Of a DNA stretch of 64,000 nucleotides, positions 27,978 to 37,494 are shown in pieces (the first letter of the stretch is position 1; every line of letters starts with the position of its first letter). This DNA is from Lacibacter cauensis (lineage in GTDB: Bacteria; Bacteroidota; Bacteroidia; Chitinophagales; Chitinophagaceae), in NCBI RefSeq assembly GCF_007830055.1, contig NZ_VLLE01000006.1, positions 62,001-126,000 on the forward strand. The letters are read 5' to 3'. The notes under the pieces are model-generated. The model was given only the letters and a program-made list of their open reading frames with translations. It was not told where the DNA came from and did no database searches. Position numbers and translations under genes: made by a program.

Positions 27978-29552
27978 ATGAAGAAGATTATTCTGTTTCT
28001 TGCCATTTTTACATCTGCCCAGGTAAAAGCACAACAACAATACTGGCAACAGGAAGTGAATTACAGCATTGATGTAAAGCTGAATGTAAATGACAAATCC
28101 ATTAAAGCGTTTGAGCAAATAGAGTACAGCAACAACTCACCCGACACCTTAACATTTATCTGGTTCCATCTTTGGCCGAATGCGTATAAGAATGAAAAAA
28201 CGGCACTGTATGCCCAATACAAAGAAGGCGACAAAGAAGGCGCCAAAAAATTTAAGCAGGCAGAGAAGGGTTATATCGACAGTTTGAATTTTAAAGTAAA
28301 CAATGTAGCTGTAACTGTTGAAGCCGATAAAAAGAATATCGACATTGTAAAGATCATTTTACCACAACCATTATTACCCGGTGGCAAAATCAACATCAGC
28401 ACACCTTTCTATGTTAAGTTTCCTACCTACTTTTCCAGAAGCGGATTTATTGATGATGCCTTTGCTGTTTGCCAATGGTATCCCAAACCTGCCGTGTACG
28501 ACCGTAAAGGATGGCACCCCATGCCTTACTTAAATATGGGTGAGTATTACAGTGAGTTTGGCAATTTTACAGTTAACATTACTGTGCCTGCAAATTATGT
28601 GGTTGCTTCAACAGGAGCACTGCAGAATCCGGATGAGTTACAGGCATTGAAAGCCGCAGGTGCGATCAACAAAACAAAAACAGCAAACTTTACAGCGTAT
28701 ACGCCGTTATCAAACGCAGCATTCAAAACATTACAATACAAAGCCGAAAACGTACACGACTTTGCATGGTTTACCGATAACGATTTTGTAGTGCAGTACG
28801 ATACATTAGCACTTCCTTCAGGAAAAATCATCGATGCATTTACCTTCTTTTCAAATAAAGCAAATACAGAATGGAGTAAAAGTGTGAGCCACGTAGAAGA
28901 TGCGGTAAGAAATTATTCCAACTGGATTGGCGAATATCCCTACCCTGCTGTAAGTGCAGTGGAAGGCCCGGGTAATGTTTCAAGTGGTGGCATGGAATAC
29001 CCGATGGTTACACTCATTACAAGCCCCGATGCCAATACAGAAACACTGGATGCTGTGATTACACATGAAGTTGGGCACAACTGGTTTTATGGTATTCTCG
29101 GCAGTAACGAGCGTGCACATGCGTGGATGGATGAAGGCCTCAACAGCTTTTTCCAGTTTCGTTATGAAGCAGAGAAATACAGAAGCAATTCTATTTTCGG
29201 TAGTGCATTACCTGCAGAATTAAAGCAACGTGGCCCTTCAGAATTTCTTGCCATCATTTATAACGCCATGAACGAAATACCCATGAAGGATGCCATTGAA
29301 ACGCCTTCAGAAGATTTTAAAAATAAAGATGAATATGGCATTGTCATTTATCTGAAAACTGCCATCTGGGCCTTTTTGCTCGAACAGGAATTGGGTCGTC
29401 CTGTTTTCGATAAAGCCATTCACACTTACTACGACCAATGGAAATTCCGCCACCCCTATCCTGAAGATTTTAAAGAGGTGATGGAACGTGTAAGCAACCG
29501 CAACTTAGATGAACTTTTTGCCCGCCTCAAAGAGAAAGGTAAACTACTGTAG
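27978..29552 (+). CDS. Secreted M1 family metallopeptidase
   Basis: 524 residues with a signal peptide (about 1-18, ending VKAQ). The M1 catalytic site is complete: GGMEYP near 338, zinc-binding HEVGH at about 361-365 and the third ligand Glu in WMDEGLNSFF about 19 residues later. The N-terminal beta domain and the KPAVYDRKGWHPMPY segment are shared with the next gene. M1 enzymes remove N-terminal residues from peptides; this one is probably periplasmic or surface-associated. The next gene, 42 bases downstream, is a longer paralogue. Confidence 0.93.
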   Translation: MKKIILFLAIFTSAQVKAQQQYWQQEVNYSIDVKLNVNDKSIKAFEQIEYSNNSPDTLTFIWFHLWPNAYKNEKTALYAQYKEGDKEGAKKFKQAEKGYIDSLNFKVNNVAVTVEADKKNIDIVKIILPQPLLPGGKINISTPFYVKFPTYFSRSGFIDDAFAVCQWYPKPAVYDRKGWHPMPYLNMGEYYSEFGNFTVNITVPANYVVASTGALQNPDELQALKAAGAINKTKTANFTAYTPLSNAAFKTLQYKAENVHDFAWFTDNDFVVQYDTLALPSGKIIDAFTFFSNKANTEWSKSVSHVEDAVRNYSNWIGEYPYPAVSAVEGPGNVSSGGMEYPMVTLITSPDANTETLDAVITHEVGHNWFYGILGSNERAHAWMDEGLNSFFQFRYEAEKYRSNSIFGSALPAELKQRGPSEFLAIIYNAMNEIPMKDAIETPSEDFKNKDEYGIVIYLKTAIWAFLLEQELGRPVFDKAIHTYYDQWKFRHPYPEDFKEVMERVSNRNLDELFARLKEKGKLL

Positions 29553-29594
29553 GTCTATCGGAAAGAAGGTGTTATTTTTGAGAAAACCCATTGA

Positions 29595-32444
29595 GTGAAG
29601 TATCTATTTGCTTTCCTTTTTCTCATAGTTTCATCTGCTTTGTATGCGCAGCAAGCCTATTGGCAGCAACAGGTAAATTTTTCCATCGATGTAAAACTGA
29701 ACGACAACGATCATACGTTAGATGGTTTTGCAAAGATTGAATACATCAATCATTCGCCCGATACATTAACCTATATCTGGTTTCATGTATGGCCGAATGC
29801 TTATCGTACAGACAGAACAGCCTTCAGCGATCAGCTGCTGGAAAACGGCCGCACCGACTTTTATTTTGCAGATGCGAAAGATCGTGGCTACATCAATCGC
29901 CTCGACTTTCGTGTAAACAATGTACTTGCAAAAACAGAAGATCATCCGCAGCACATCGATATCATTAAAGTAGTATTACCGCAACCATTAGCACCGGGTG
30001 CAAGAGCGTTTATTACCACTCCGTTTCATGTGCAGCTGCCAAAGAATTTTTCACGTGGCGGCCATGTTGGTAAAAGCTACCAGGTTACCCAATGGTACCC
30101 CAAGCCCGCTGTCTACGATCGTAACGGTTGGCATCCCATGCCATATTTAGACCAGGGAGAATTTTACAACAACTTTGGTAATTATGAAGTGAAGATTACC
30201 GTGCCGAAAAGTTATGTTGTATTAAGTACAGGCGAATTGCAGAATAAAGAAGAACTCGAATGGTTGAAGCAACGTAGCACGCCTACACCGGTTGTGGCAG
30301 CACAAAAGCCTGTTGCCAAAAAAACAACAGCAAAAAAAACTGTCAGCAAGAACCCTGTTGTAACAACTGCTCCGGTACAGGAAGAAACAAAAACACTTCT
30401 CTATAAACAAACCAATGTACACGACTTTGCATGGTTTGCCGATAAGAAATACCTCGTTCAATTTGATACCTTGCAATTAAAAAGTGGACGTATTGTAAAC
30501 GTCTTCACTGCTTTTACAGAAAACAACAAAGCCGTTTGGAAAAACAGCGTACAGATGGTGAAGGATGCTGTTGTATACCGAAGCAATGCAGTTGGCGAGT
30601 ACCCTTACACGGTTGTTTCTGCAGTTGAAGCAAAGATGGGTTTCCCGGGGGGCATGGAATATCCGTGCATTACTTCTATAACAGCCATGTCATCTGCACA
30701 AGAACTTGAAAGCGTTATTGAACATGAAGTAGGGCACAATTGGTTCCAGGCAATGCTTGCAAGCAACGAACGCAAATACCCTTGGTTAGATGAAGGGGTT
30801 AACAGTTACTACGATGAACGCTTTGATAAAGAGCTGAGCCGTTACCGTGATACCACTGTTAAAAAGAAGCAACTGATCAGTTTCAATGCTGGTGAAAAAT
30901 TATTCCTCAACAGTTTTGAACAGTGGCATCTCGATCAACCAATGAATACAAGTGCCGACAGTTTAACGGAGATGAATTACGGATTGATTGCCTATGAAAA
31001 AGGCGCAGACTTTATGCATTTGCTCGAAAAGAAATTAGGCCGCACAGCTTTTGATGCAGCCATGCAATTCTATTTTCAGCAATGGAAAGGAAAGCACCCC
31101 TCACCTGCCGATTTAAAACTTTCCTTAGAACAAAGCTCAGGACAAAATTTAGATCAGGAGTTTGCACTATTGAACAAGACAGGCCCGTTACAGCCGGCGC
31201 CGAAAAAGACACTCAGCATTAAACCTTTTGCAGGTGTAAATAATTCATCTACAAATACACTCATCGTTACACCGGTCTTAGGCATTAATAAGTACGATGG
31301 ATTTATGATTGGAGGTGCTTTAACCAATTATACCCTTGAACCAAGAGCACTTCAGTTTATTATTGCACCGATGTATGCAACCAAGAGCAAAGAGTTGAAT
31401 GGTTTTGCAAGAGCGAGTTATACCCTTTATCCCAAGCGCACCTTTCAGCGGATTACAGTTGCTGTAAATGCCTTGAAGTTTAATACAGATAATTTTACCG
31501 ATACTGCCAATCAAACTTTTGTAACAGGTTTTCGTAAACTATCTCCTACGCTCAAATTGGTATTGAAAGAAGATAATCCACGTAGTACAAGAGAACGCTT
31601 TATACAATGGAAAACATTTTTCATTTCCGAAGATAATCTCCGCTTTAAGTCGGATACGTTTCCGAATGGCGATCGTTACACCATTATCAATAAAGAAACA
31701 GGCAGCCGTTATTTAAACCAACTACGTTTTGTTATACAGGATACAAGAGCACTTTATCCTTATCGTGGTGAGTTAATGGCCGAACAGGCAAAGGATTTTG
31801 TGCGGCTTGCCTTTACCGGTAATTACTATTTTAACTACAACGAACGGCTGGGTGCAGATATACGCTTCTTCGCCGGCAAGTTCATGTACCTGGGCGATCG
31901 TACTACAAGTAAAGTATTTGCAACAGATCCCTATCATTTAAACTTATCTGCACCAAAAGGTTCGGAAGATTATACATACAGTAATTACTTTTATGGCCGC
32001 AGCGAACAGGATGGCTTTGCTGCACAACAGATGATGATGCGTGATGGTGGTTTTAAAGTACGTACCGATTTCCTTGCAAACAAAATTGGCAAGACAGACA
32101 ACTGGTTGGTTGCTGTAAATTTCTCTACCGATATTCCCGATCAAATCAACATCCTGCGTCTTTTGCCCTTTACGGTTCCGCTAAAAGTATATGTTGATTT
32201 TGGTACGTATGCCGAGGCATGGCAGCCCAATGCCGAAGGAAGCAGGCTGTTGTACAACGCAGGTTTGCAGTTGTCGTTGTTAAAAAATACAATCAATATT
32301 TATGCGCCTTTGCTGTACAGCAAACCGTACAAAGATTATTTCCAATCGACTATTACAGAAAAACGCTTTTTAAAGAACATTGCATTTACAATTGATCTGC
32401 AATACCTCAGCTTAAAAAAGTTCGATCGTCGTTTACCTTTTTAA
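29595..32444 (+). CDS. M1 metallopeptidase with long C-terminal outer-membrane-like domain
   Basis: 949 residues, starting with GTG (no in-frame ATG upstream). Signal peptide about 1-18 (ending LYAQ). The peptidase domain has GGMEYP, HEVGHNWF at about 375-382 and WLDEGVNSYY. A Lys/Thr/Ala/Pro-rich stretch (about 230-262, AAQKPVAKKTTAKKTVSK) is inserted compared with the upstream paralogue. From about 545 to the end there is a region of alternating beta strands with aromatic girdles, ending in Phe (RRLPF), which suggests an outer-membrane barrel. This would anchor the peptidase at the outer membrane; the barrel is an inference. The stop overlaps the next start by one base. Confidence 0.85.
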   Translation: MKYLFAFLFLIVSSALYAQQAYWQQQVNFSIDVKLNDNDHTLDGFAKIEYINHSPDTLTYIWFHVWPNAYRTDRTAFSDQLLENGRTDFYFADAKDRGYINRLDFRVNNVLAKTEDHPQHIDIIKVVLPQPLAPGARAFITTPFHVQLPKNFSRGGHVGKSYQVTQWYPKPAVYDRNGWHPMPYLDQGEFYNNFGNYEVKITVPKSYVVLSTGELQNKEELEWLKQRSTPTPVVAAQKPVAKKTTAKKTVSKNPVVTTAPVQEETKTLLYKQTNVHDFAWFADKKYLVQFDTLQLKSGRIVNVFTAFTENNKAVWKNSVQMVKDAVVYRSNAVGEYPYTVVSAVEAKMGFPGGMEYPCITSITAMSSAQELESVIEHEVGHNWFQAMLASNERKYPWLDEGVNSYYDERFDKELSRYRDTTVKKKQLISFNAGEKLFLNSFEQWHLDQPMNTSADSLTEMNYGLIAYEKGADFMHLLEKKLGRTAFDAAMQFYFQQWKGKHPSPADLKLSLEQSSGQNLDQEFALLNKTGPLQPAPKKTLSIKPFAGVNNSSTNTLIVTPVLGINKYDGFMIGGALTNYTLEPRALQFIIAPMYATKSKELNGFARASYTLYPKRTFQRITVAVNALKFNTDNFTDTANQTFVTGFRKLSPTLKLVLKEDNPRSTRERFIQWKTFFISEDNLRFKSDTFPNGDRYTIINKETGSRYLNQLRFVIQDTRALYPYRGELMAEQAKDFVRLAFTGNYYFNYNERLGADIRFFAGKFMYLGDRTTSKVFATDPYHLNLSAPKGSEDYTYSNYFYGRSEQDGFAAQQMMMRDGGFKVRTDFLANKIGKTDNWLVAVNFSTDIPDQINILRLLPFTVPLKVYVDFGTYAEAWQPNAEGSRLLYNAGLQLSLLKNTINIYAPLLYSKPYKDYFQSTITEKRFLKNIAFTIDLQYLSLKKFDRRLPF

Positions 32445-33361
32445 TGGAAGCCATCAAGTACATACCGGCAGCATCCGTTGATAAACAAAAATGGAACGAC
32501 TGTATTGATAATGCAGTAAATGGATTGATTTATGGTTACAGTTGGTATCTCGATGCGATGGCTGGCGAATGGGATGCATTGGTGCTGAACGATTACGAAG
32601 CTGTAATGCCATTAACCTATAATAAAAAATATGGCATCAGTTATCTGTATCAACCCTATTTCTGTGCATCGCTGGGTGTTTTTGCTAAACAACCTGTAAC
32701 TGCTGCAGTAACAGAACAATTTCTCAAGAGCATTCCTCCACGTTTTCGTTACATCGATATTTATCTCAATAAAGACAATCTTTTTCCAGTTGAAGGTTTC
32801 CCTTTAACAGAACGGATCAACTATGTATTGTCCTTAAATAAACCGTATAACACAATTACCGACGCTTACCGCAACAACCTGAAGCGGAATATTAAAAAAG
32901 CAGAGCAGAGTAAATTGCAGGTCAAGCAGCACATTGAGCTTGATGCTATCATCGCCCTTGCAAAAGAAACCATGCAACGTGTGTCGGCAATAACCGACGA
33001 CCAGATCGACCGGTTTAAAAAAGTTGTTGCACATGCCAAACAATTTCAACAGGCAGAAACACTCGGTATTTATGCTGCCAATAATCAACTGTTGGCTTCT
33101 GCTGTGTTTTTATACTCACACAAACGTTGGTACTATATTCTTGTTGGTAATCATCCAAACGGCAAAACACTTGGCGCTTCGCATTATTTAATTGACCGGT
33201 TTATTGCATTACATGCAGAAACCGATGCATTGCTCGATTTTGAGGGAAGTGATATCCGCAACCTTGCGTTCTTTTACAGCAGTTACGGTGCTGCAGAAGA
33301 ACATTATCCTGCTTTACGGATGAACCGGTTGCCGAGATTGTTACGATGGTTGAAAGAGTAG
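32444..33361 (+). CDS. GNAT/FemAB-like acyltransferase
   Basis: 305 residues, soluble. It has an N-terminal NGLIYGYSWYLDAMAGEWDA segment and a second half with a KRNIKKAEQSKLQVKQH helix, VFLYSHKRWYYILVG and GASHYLIDRFI, which resemble the two-lobed GNAT/FemAB fold of peptidyl or aminoacyl transferases. The donor and acceptor are unknown. Its start overlaps the stop of the M1 peptidase by one base (TAATG), so it is translationally coupled to a gene for a surface peptidase. Confidence in the fold is moderate. Confidence 0.6.
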   Translation: MEAIKYIPAASVDKQKWNDCIDNAVNGLIYGYSWYLDAMAGEWDALVLNDYEAVMPLTYNKKYGISYLYQPYFCASLGVFAKQPVTAAVTEQFLKSIPPRFRYIDIYLNKDNLFPVEGFPLTERINYVLSLNKPYNTITDAYRNNLKRNIKKAEQSKLQVKQHIELDAIIALAKETMQRVSAITDDQIDRFKKVVAHAKQFQQAETLGIYAANNQLLASAVFLYSHKRWYYILVGNHPNGKTLGASHYLIDRFIALHAETDALLDFEGSDIRNLAFFYSSYGAAEEHYPALRMNRLPRLLRWLKE

Positions 33362-33404
33362 CTGAATAATGAGTGATGAATGATCAATGATGAGTATAAA
33401 GTCT

Positions 33405-34070
33405 CTATCCTTCTAATATCTTTTCGGCTATTACCAGATCAATCGGATTAGTGATCTTGATGTTTTTTTCTTCGCCTTGTACCAATGTTATTTTTAAACC
33501 GAAGGCTTCTACAACTGTGGCTTCATCGGTAAACCATGCTTTGTAGTCGATGGCAAATGCAGGTAATAAAATTTTACTATGGAAGGTTTGCGGCGTTTGT
33601 ACCAACCGCAGTTTGCTTCTGTCTACAGGATCATTCCCATCTTCCGTAATCATCCGCACACTGTCTCTGCATTCAACTGCAGGCACAGCGCTTCCTGTTT
33701 CCAATGCTGTTTCATAGCAACGCTTAATCAATTCTTCACTTACCAGGCAACGCACACCATCGTGTACAAAAATGATCGATTCCTCTTCTATCAGTTTCAA
33801 CCCGTTCTGTACCGAATGAAAACGGGTTTCGCCACCAACAGTTAACTGTATACGCTGTTCATCAAAAAAACCATCAATAATTTCTTTACCCAGCTCCAGG
33901 TGCTCTTCCGGTAACACTACAATTACTTTGCACTCCGGCAATGCCGTAAGAAAAGCATTGATAGTGTAATACAGCACCGGTTTATTTTTCAGTAAAAGAA
34001 ATTGTTTTGGAAGCACAGAACCCATTCGCTTACCGGATCCGCCGGCCACAATAACTACATACGTTTGCAT
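33405..34070 (-). CDS. ispD: 2-C-methyl-D-erythritol 4-phosphate cytidylyltransferase
   Basis: 221 residues with the full IspD pattern: N-terminal nucleotide-binding VVIVAGGSGKRMGSVLPKQF, IIFVHDGVRCLVS near 95-107, VQTPQTF and the C-terminal IKITNPIDLVIAEKIL. The enzyme joins CTP to 2-C-methyl-D-erythritol 4-phosphate in the non-mevalonate isoprenoid pathway, in the cytoplasm. It follows the PfkB-like kinase on the minus strand after 48 bases and may share its transcript. Length and motifs are normal. Confidence 0.95.
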   Translation of the reverse strand: MQTYVVIVAGGSGKRMGSVLPKQFLLLKNKPVLYYTINAFLTALPECKVIVVLPEEHLELGKEIIDGFFDEQRIQLTVGGETRFHSVQNGLKLIEEESIIFVHDGVRCLVSEELIKRCYETALETGSAVPAVECRDSVRMITEDGNDPVDRSKLRLVQTPQTFHSKILLPAFAIDYKAWFTDEATVVEAFGLKITLVQGEEKNIKITNPIDLVIAEKILEG

Positions 34071-34118
34071 AAAATCAAAGATAAGAGAGAGGAATGATTA
34101 TCGTAAATGATAACAGGT

Positions 34119-35114
34119 TTAACCGAGCAAATGTTTACATTCCTGTAAAAGCCGGTCTTTTTTAATGGCAGCGGTGCCTACTTCTTCGCACACAAGTCCG
34201 CCTGCAATATTGGCCATTTCAGCCATCAGCTGCACGTTGTTTGTAGCAGCATATACCAGCGATGCAACAGCAATCACCGTATCGCCGGCACCACTTACAT
34301 CGGCAATATAACGCAGGTGCGAAGGAATAACAGCTGCTTCATTTTCTTTTTGATAGAACACGCCTTTTTCAGAAAGCGTTATAAACGAAATCGAATGATT
34401 GAGTTTTTCCTGCAGCTGTGTATGAATGGAACGAAGGCTCTCTTCGTTTACATTTTCAAGCAAAAGATTCAATCCGTCTTTTACTTCTTTCAGGTTGGGT
34501 TTAAACACATCAACAGCTTTGTACGCAAAAAAGTTTTTACGCTTGGGATCAACTGTTGTTATAATCCCATTATGCCTGCACAAATCAATTGCTTTCTGAA
34601 TAACCGTTTCGGTAAGTACCCCTTTATTGTAATCTTCGAAAATGATCACATCGGGTTTCTCCTGCGCAATAAACATTTGTATGGCAAGGATCATCCGTTG
34701 TTCATCTTCATAGCCAAGATCGTTGGTAATTTCATTATCGAGCCGCATCATTTGCTGGTTACGGCTGATGATGCGTGTTTTACTGGTAGTAATGCGTTTA
34801 GCACTGGCAAGCAAAAAATCTGTTCGGATATCTTTTTGCTCCAACAGTTGCTGTAATTGTTTGCCATCATCATCGGCTCCAATTACACTCAGCATCGAAA
34901 CAGTTGCACCAAGCGAGGCAAGGTTTAATGCTACGTTTGCAGCACCACCAATACGGTATTCTTTTTTATCGAGCGACACAACAGGCACAGGAGCTTCCGG
35001 CGAAATACGATCTACATGTCCCCACATGTAGGTATCAAGCATAACATCGCCGATAACACCTGCTTTTAATTGTGTAAACTTTTGAAATAACGCATCGAAA
35101 TTAACCGCACCCAT
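34119..35114 (-). CDS. PfkB-family heptose-7-phosphate kinase-like protein
   Basis: 331 residues from the ATG at 35114, which lies one base after the stop of the upstream permease; a TTG at 35147 inside that gene is unlikely. Motifs: GDVMLDTYMWG near 22-32, GGAANVALNLASLGA, IIFEDYNKGVLTE near 160 and DVSGAGDTVIAVASL near 280, with the catalytic GAGD. The DYNKGVL and DVxGAGD pattern is that of HldE N-terminal (RfaE1/HldA) kinases, which phosphorylate D-glycero-D-manno-heptose 7-phosphate in LPS-heptose synthesis. The separate adenylyltransferase is not seen nearby, so a related sugar kinase role remains possible. Confidence 0.85.
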   Translation of the reverse strand: MGAVNFDALFQKFTQLKAGVIGDVMLDTYMWGHVDRISPEAPVPVVSLDKKEYRIGGAANVALNLASLGATVSMLSVIGADDDGKQLQQLLEQKDIRTDFLLASAKRITTSKTRIISRNQQMMRLDNEITNDLGYEDEQRMILAIQMFIAQEKPDVIIFEDYNKGVLTETVIQKAIDLCRHNGIITTVDPKRKNFFAYKAVDVFKPNLKEVKDGLNLLLENVNEESLRSIHTQLQEKLNHSISFITLSEKGVFYQKENEAAVIPSHLRYIADVSGAGDTVIAVASLVYAATNNVQLMAEMANIAGGLVCEEVGTAAIKKDRLLQECKHLLG

Positions 35115-35115
35115 A

Positions 35116-36549
35116 CTAAACCGCCTTCTTTTGATTTGCGACTGCAATATAATAAACAGGAATACCTAATAAAACAATTCCCAAACCAATACCTGCATAA
35201 AGCGGCTTCATGGTAATGAGAAAGAAGCAAAACGTTAAACCAAGTACAATATAAATGATGGGGAGTACAGGATATGCAAATGCTTTGTATGGCCTTTCCA
35301 TATCCGGACGTTTGGCACGCAATACAAAAATACCCATGATGGTAAGTACATAGAAGAGTACCACTACAAAAGAAATCATATCAAGCAAATCGCCATACTG
35401 TCCGCTTAAACAAAGTAAAGAAGCCCACACGCATTGCGCCCACAACGCCCATTGTGGTACTGCATTTTCATTTAATGTGCCCGCTTGTTTAAAGAACAAT
35501 CCATCCTGTGCCATCGTGTAATATACTCTTGCACCCGATAACACAAGACCATTGATGCAACCGAATGTGGAGATCATGATCATTACAGCAATTACATACA
35601 TACCAATACTACCAAATATTTCATTAGCAGCTGCAACGGCTACACGATCCTGTTTGGCAAATGCTATACTCTGCTCACCACCATTCAACGGCAGTACACT
35701 GATGTACATAATATTTGCAGCAATGTAAATGATGGTAACGATCAACGTACCGAGGAACAGACTTAAACCAATATTGCGTTTAGGATTTTTAATTTCGCCT
35801 GCAATAAAGGTTACGTTATTCCATGCATCGCTGCTGAAGATTGAACCCGTCATGGATGCAGCAATGGCTCCTAATACCGCACTGCCTGCAATACCGGCCA
35901 TCATCCCGCCTTCCTGTATCTTGCTCATTTGCCAGGCATTTTCCCAGTTGGCATTCCACACATCTGCTTTCGCTGCTAATAACAAACCAAACACAATTAA
36001 ACCAAACAATGAAACAAGTTTTGTAATGGTGAAGATGGTTTGAATGATTTTACCACCTTGCACACCTTTTGTGTTGATGTACGTCAACAACGCAATAACA
36101 GCTATAGATACAAGCTGTGCAGGATACAGCTTAAAGAAACCAAGTTGAAAAAGAATATTCTCATCGTTGATATCCAACGCAGGAATAAAATAACCGGTAA
36201 ACTTTGAAAACGCTACACCTACTGCGGCAATCGTTGCCGTTTGAATGACTGTAAAAAAACTCCAGCCGTAAAGAAAGCCTGCGAGTTTATTGAATGCCTC
36301 TTTTAAATACACATACTGTCCGCCTGCTTTCGGGAACATGGCACTTAACTCGCCATAGCTCAATGCTGCTGTCAACGTCATAAACCCGGTAATGAGCCAA
36401 ACAAATAAAAGCCATCCGGCACTACCTACGTTGCGGGTAATATCAGCGCTCACAATAAAAATACCGGAGCCGATCATAGAGCCTGCCACAATCATTGTGG
36501 CATCGAGTAAACTTAGCGTTGGTTTAAATTCCTGTTGTGTTGCAGACAT
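35116..36549 (-). CDS. APC family amino-acid permease
   Basis: 477 residues with about 12 hydrophobic helices. The first helix has the APC substrate-binding motif GSMIGSGIFI (about 22-31); AALSYGELSAMFPKAGGQYV is another family hallmark. It is an inner-membrane amino-acid transporter; the substrate is not predictable. Its stop is one base before the start of the kinase gene, so the two are in one transcript. No signal for regulation is clear. Confidence 0.93.
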   Translation of the reverse strand: MSATQQEFKPTLSLLDATMIVAGSMIGSGIFIVSADITRNVGSAGWLLFVWLITGFMTLTAALSYGELSAMFPKAGGQYVYLKEAFNKLAGFLYGWSFFTVIQTATIAAVGVAFSKFTGYFIPALDINDENILFQLGFFKLYPAQLVSIAVIALLTYINTKGVQGGKIIQTIFTITKLVSLFGLIVFGLLLAAKADVWNANWENAWQMSKIQEGGMMAGIAGSAVLGAIAASMTGSIFSSDAWNNVTFIAGEIKNPKRNIGLSLFLGTLIVTIIYIAANIMYISVLPLNGGEQSIAFAKQDRVAVAAANEIFGSIGMYVIAVMIMISTFGCINGLVLSGARVYYTMAQDGLFFKQAGTLNENAVPQWALWAQCVWASLLCLSGQYGDLLDMISFVVVLFYVLTIMGIFVLRAKRPDMERPYKAFAYPVLPIIYIVLGLTFCFFLITMKPLYAGIGLGIVLLGIPVYYIAVANQKKAV

Positions 36550-36606
36550 AGCAGAGGTTTCGTTTCAAAATAATGAAACGGAAGATAAGGATTAATTTGT
36601 AACTGC

Positions 36607-37224
36607 TTACTGCTTCTTAGACTGCTTGTAGGCGTCGTTCAGGCCCTTCACAACATCTGTTGTAATGTTGAATGCGGTGTCTTTGTAATACAACGTAGGG
36701 TTGCCTTCCTGCGTAGAGAAAATAAAATTATACTTACCTGTTTTATTGTATTCTTTCAGGTATTCATTGATCTTCTTCTGAATTTCATCAATAGCTCTCG
36801 ACTGGTTTTCGAGATGCTGGCCCTGATATGTTTGTTGGCGCTGGCCAATTTGCTGATAGCGTGTTTGATACTCCTGCTGAAACTTTTCTGCTTCAACCTG
36901 TGTAATAGCTTGTCCTTTCTTTAAGAATTCAACACGGTCACGTTCCAGTTTATTTAAGTCACTTTGAATCTGGTTATCGTAACGGTTCTTTTCACGTTCC
37001 AGTTCTTCATTCTTCAGCTTGAAGAATTCGTAATACTTCTGCACGGTATCCAGATCGATATAGGCCACTTTAATGTGTTGTGGAAGTTCATTACCAGCAC
37101 TGTCTTTTACAACAATGTTGGCTTTTGTTTCAGTTGCTTTTTTTCCACCACTGAAATGCAATACATACAATACAGCAACAGCTGCTAATAATACCCACAA
37201 TAAAATACTTTGTAAACTTTTCAT
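36607..37224 (-). CDS. OmpH/Skp-like periplasmic chaperone
   Basis: 205 residues: N-terminal membrane/signal segment (about 5-24), then IKVAYIDLDTVQKYYEFFK and a long Lys/Glu/Gln-rich coiled coil (about 70-160), ending with a small beta region containing YNFIFSTQEGNPTLYYKD. This is the OmpH/Skp family, trimeric holdase chaperones for outer-membrane proteins in the periplasm. The N-terminal segment has no clear cleavage site, so it may stay anchored. It lies upstream of the permease with 57 bases between. A degenerate -7 (TACTTTG) is just upstream. Confidence 0.88.
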   Translation of the reverse strand: MKSLQSILLWVLLAAVAVLYVLHFSGGKKATETKANIVVKDSAGNELPQHIKVAYIDLDTVQKYYEFFKLKNEELEREKNRYDNQIQSDLNKLERDRVEFLKKGQAITQVEAEKFQQEYQTRYQQIGQRQQTYQGQHLENQSRAIDEIQKKINEYLKEYNKTGKYNFIFSTQEGNPTLYYKDTAFNITTDVVKGLNDAYKQSKKQ

Positions 37225-37444
37225 AACTAGGTGGGCAAAGTAAAGGATTTCGTTTGACTGTAAAAAAACGAAGTGGTTTTTAAGAAAGCGTTAACAAGAA
37301 GAAGGCTCAAAAAACAAGCAAGAGAATCCAAGGCACAAGAAGGAAAACCCAAAATTCAAACAATAAGTCTACCACTCAATTACTAAGAAAGCCCATTTAT
37401 CTTTCTTGCCTCTTTTCGTACCTCGTACTTCTCATTTCGCAAAT

Positions 37445-37474
37445 AAAAAAGTCCTCCGTTACCGGAGGACTTTT
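37445..37474 (-). terminator. rpoC terminator
   Basis: The 8-bp stem GTCCTCCG/CGGAGGAC (37451-37458 and 37463-37470) is followed on the minus strand by a T-rich run (TTTTTTATTT). It lies 20 bases after the rpoC stop. The rest of the 37,225-37,494 gap has no gene that I can support. Confidence 0.9.
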
Positions 37475-37494
37475 GATTATTCTTCAGCTGTTGC

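Noticed and set aside
33362-33404. TGATGAATGA-like short repeats between convergent genes
   Set aside because: Too short and irregular to call a repeat element.
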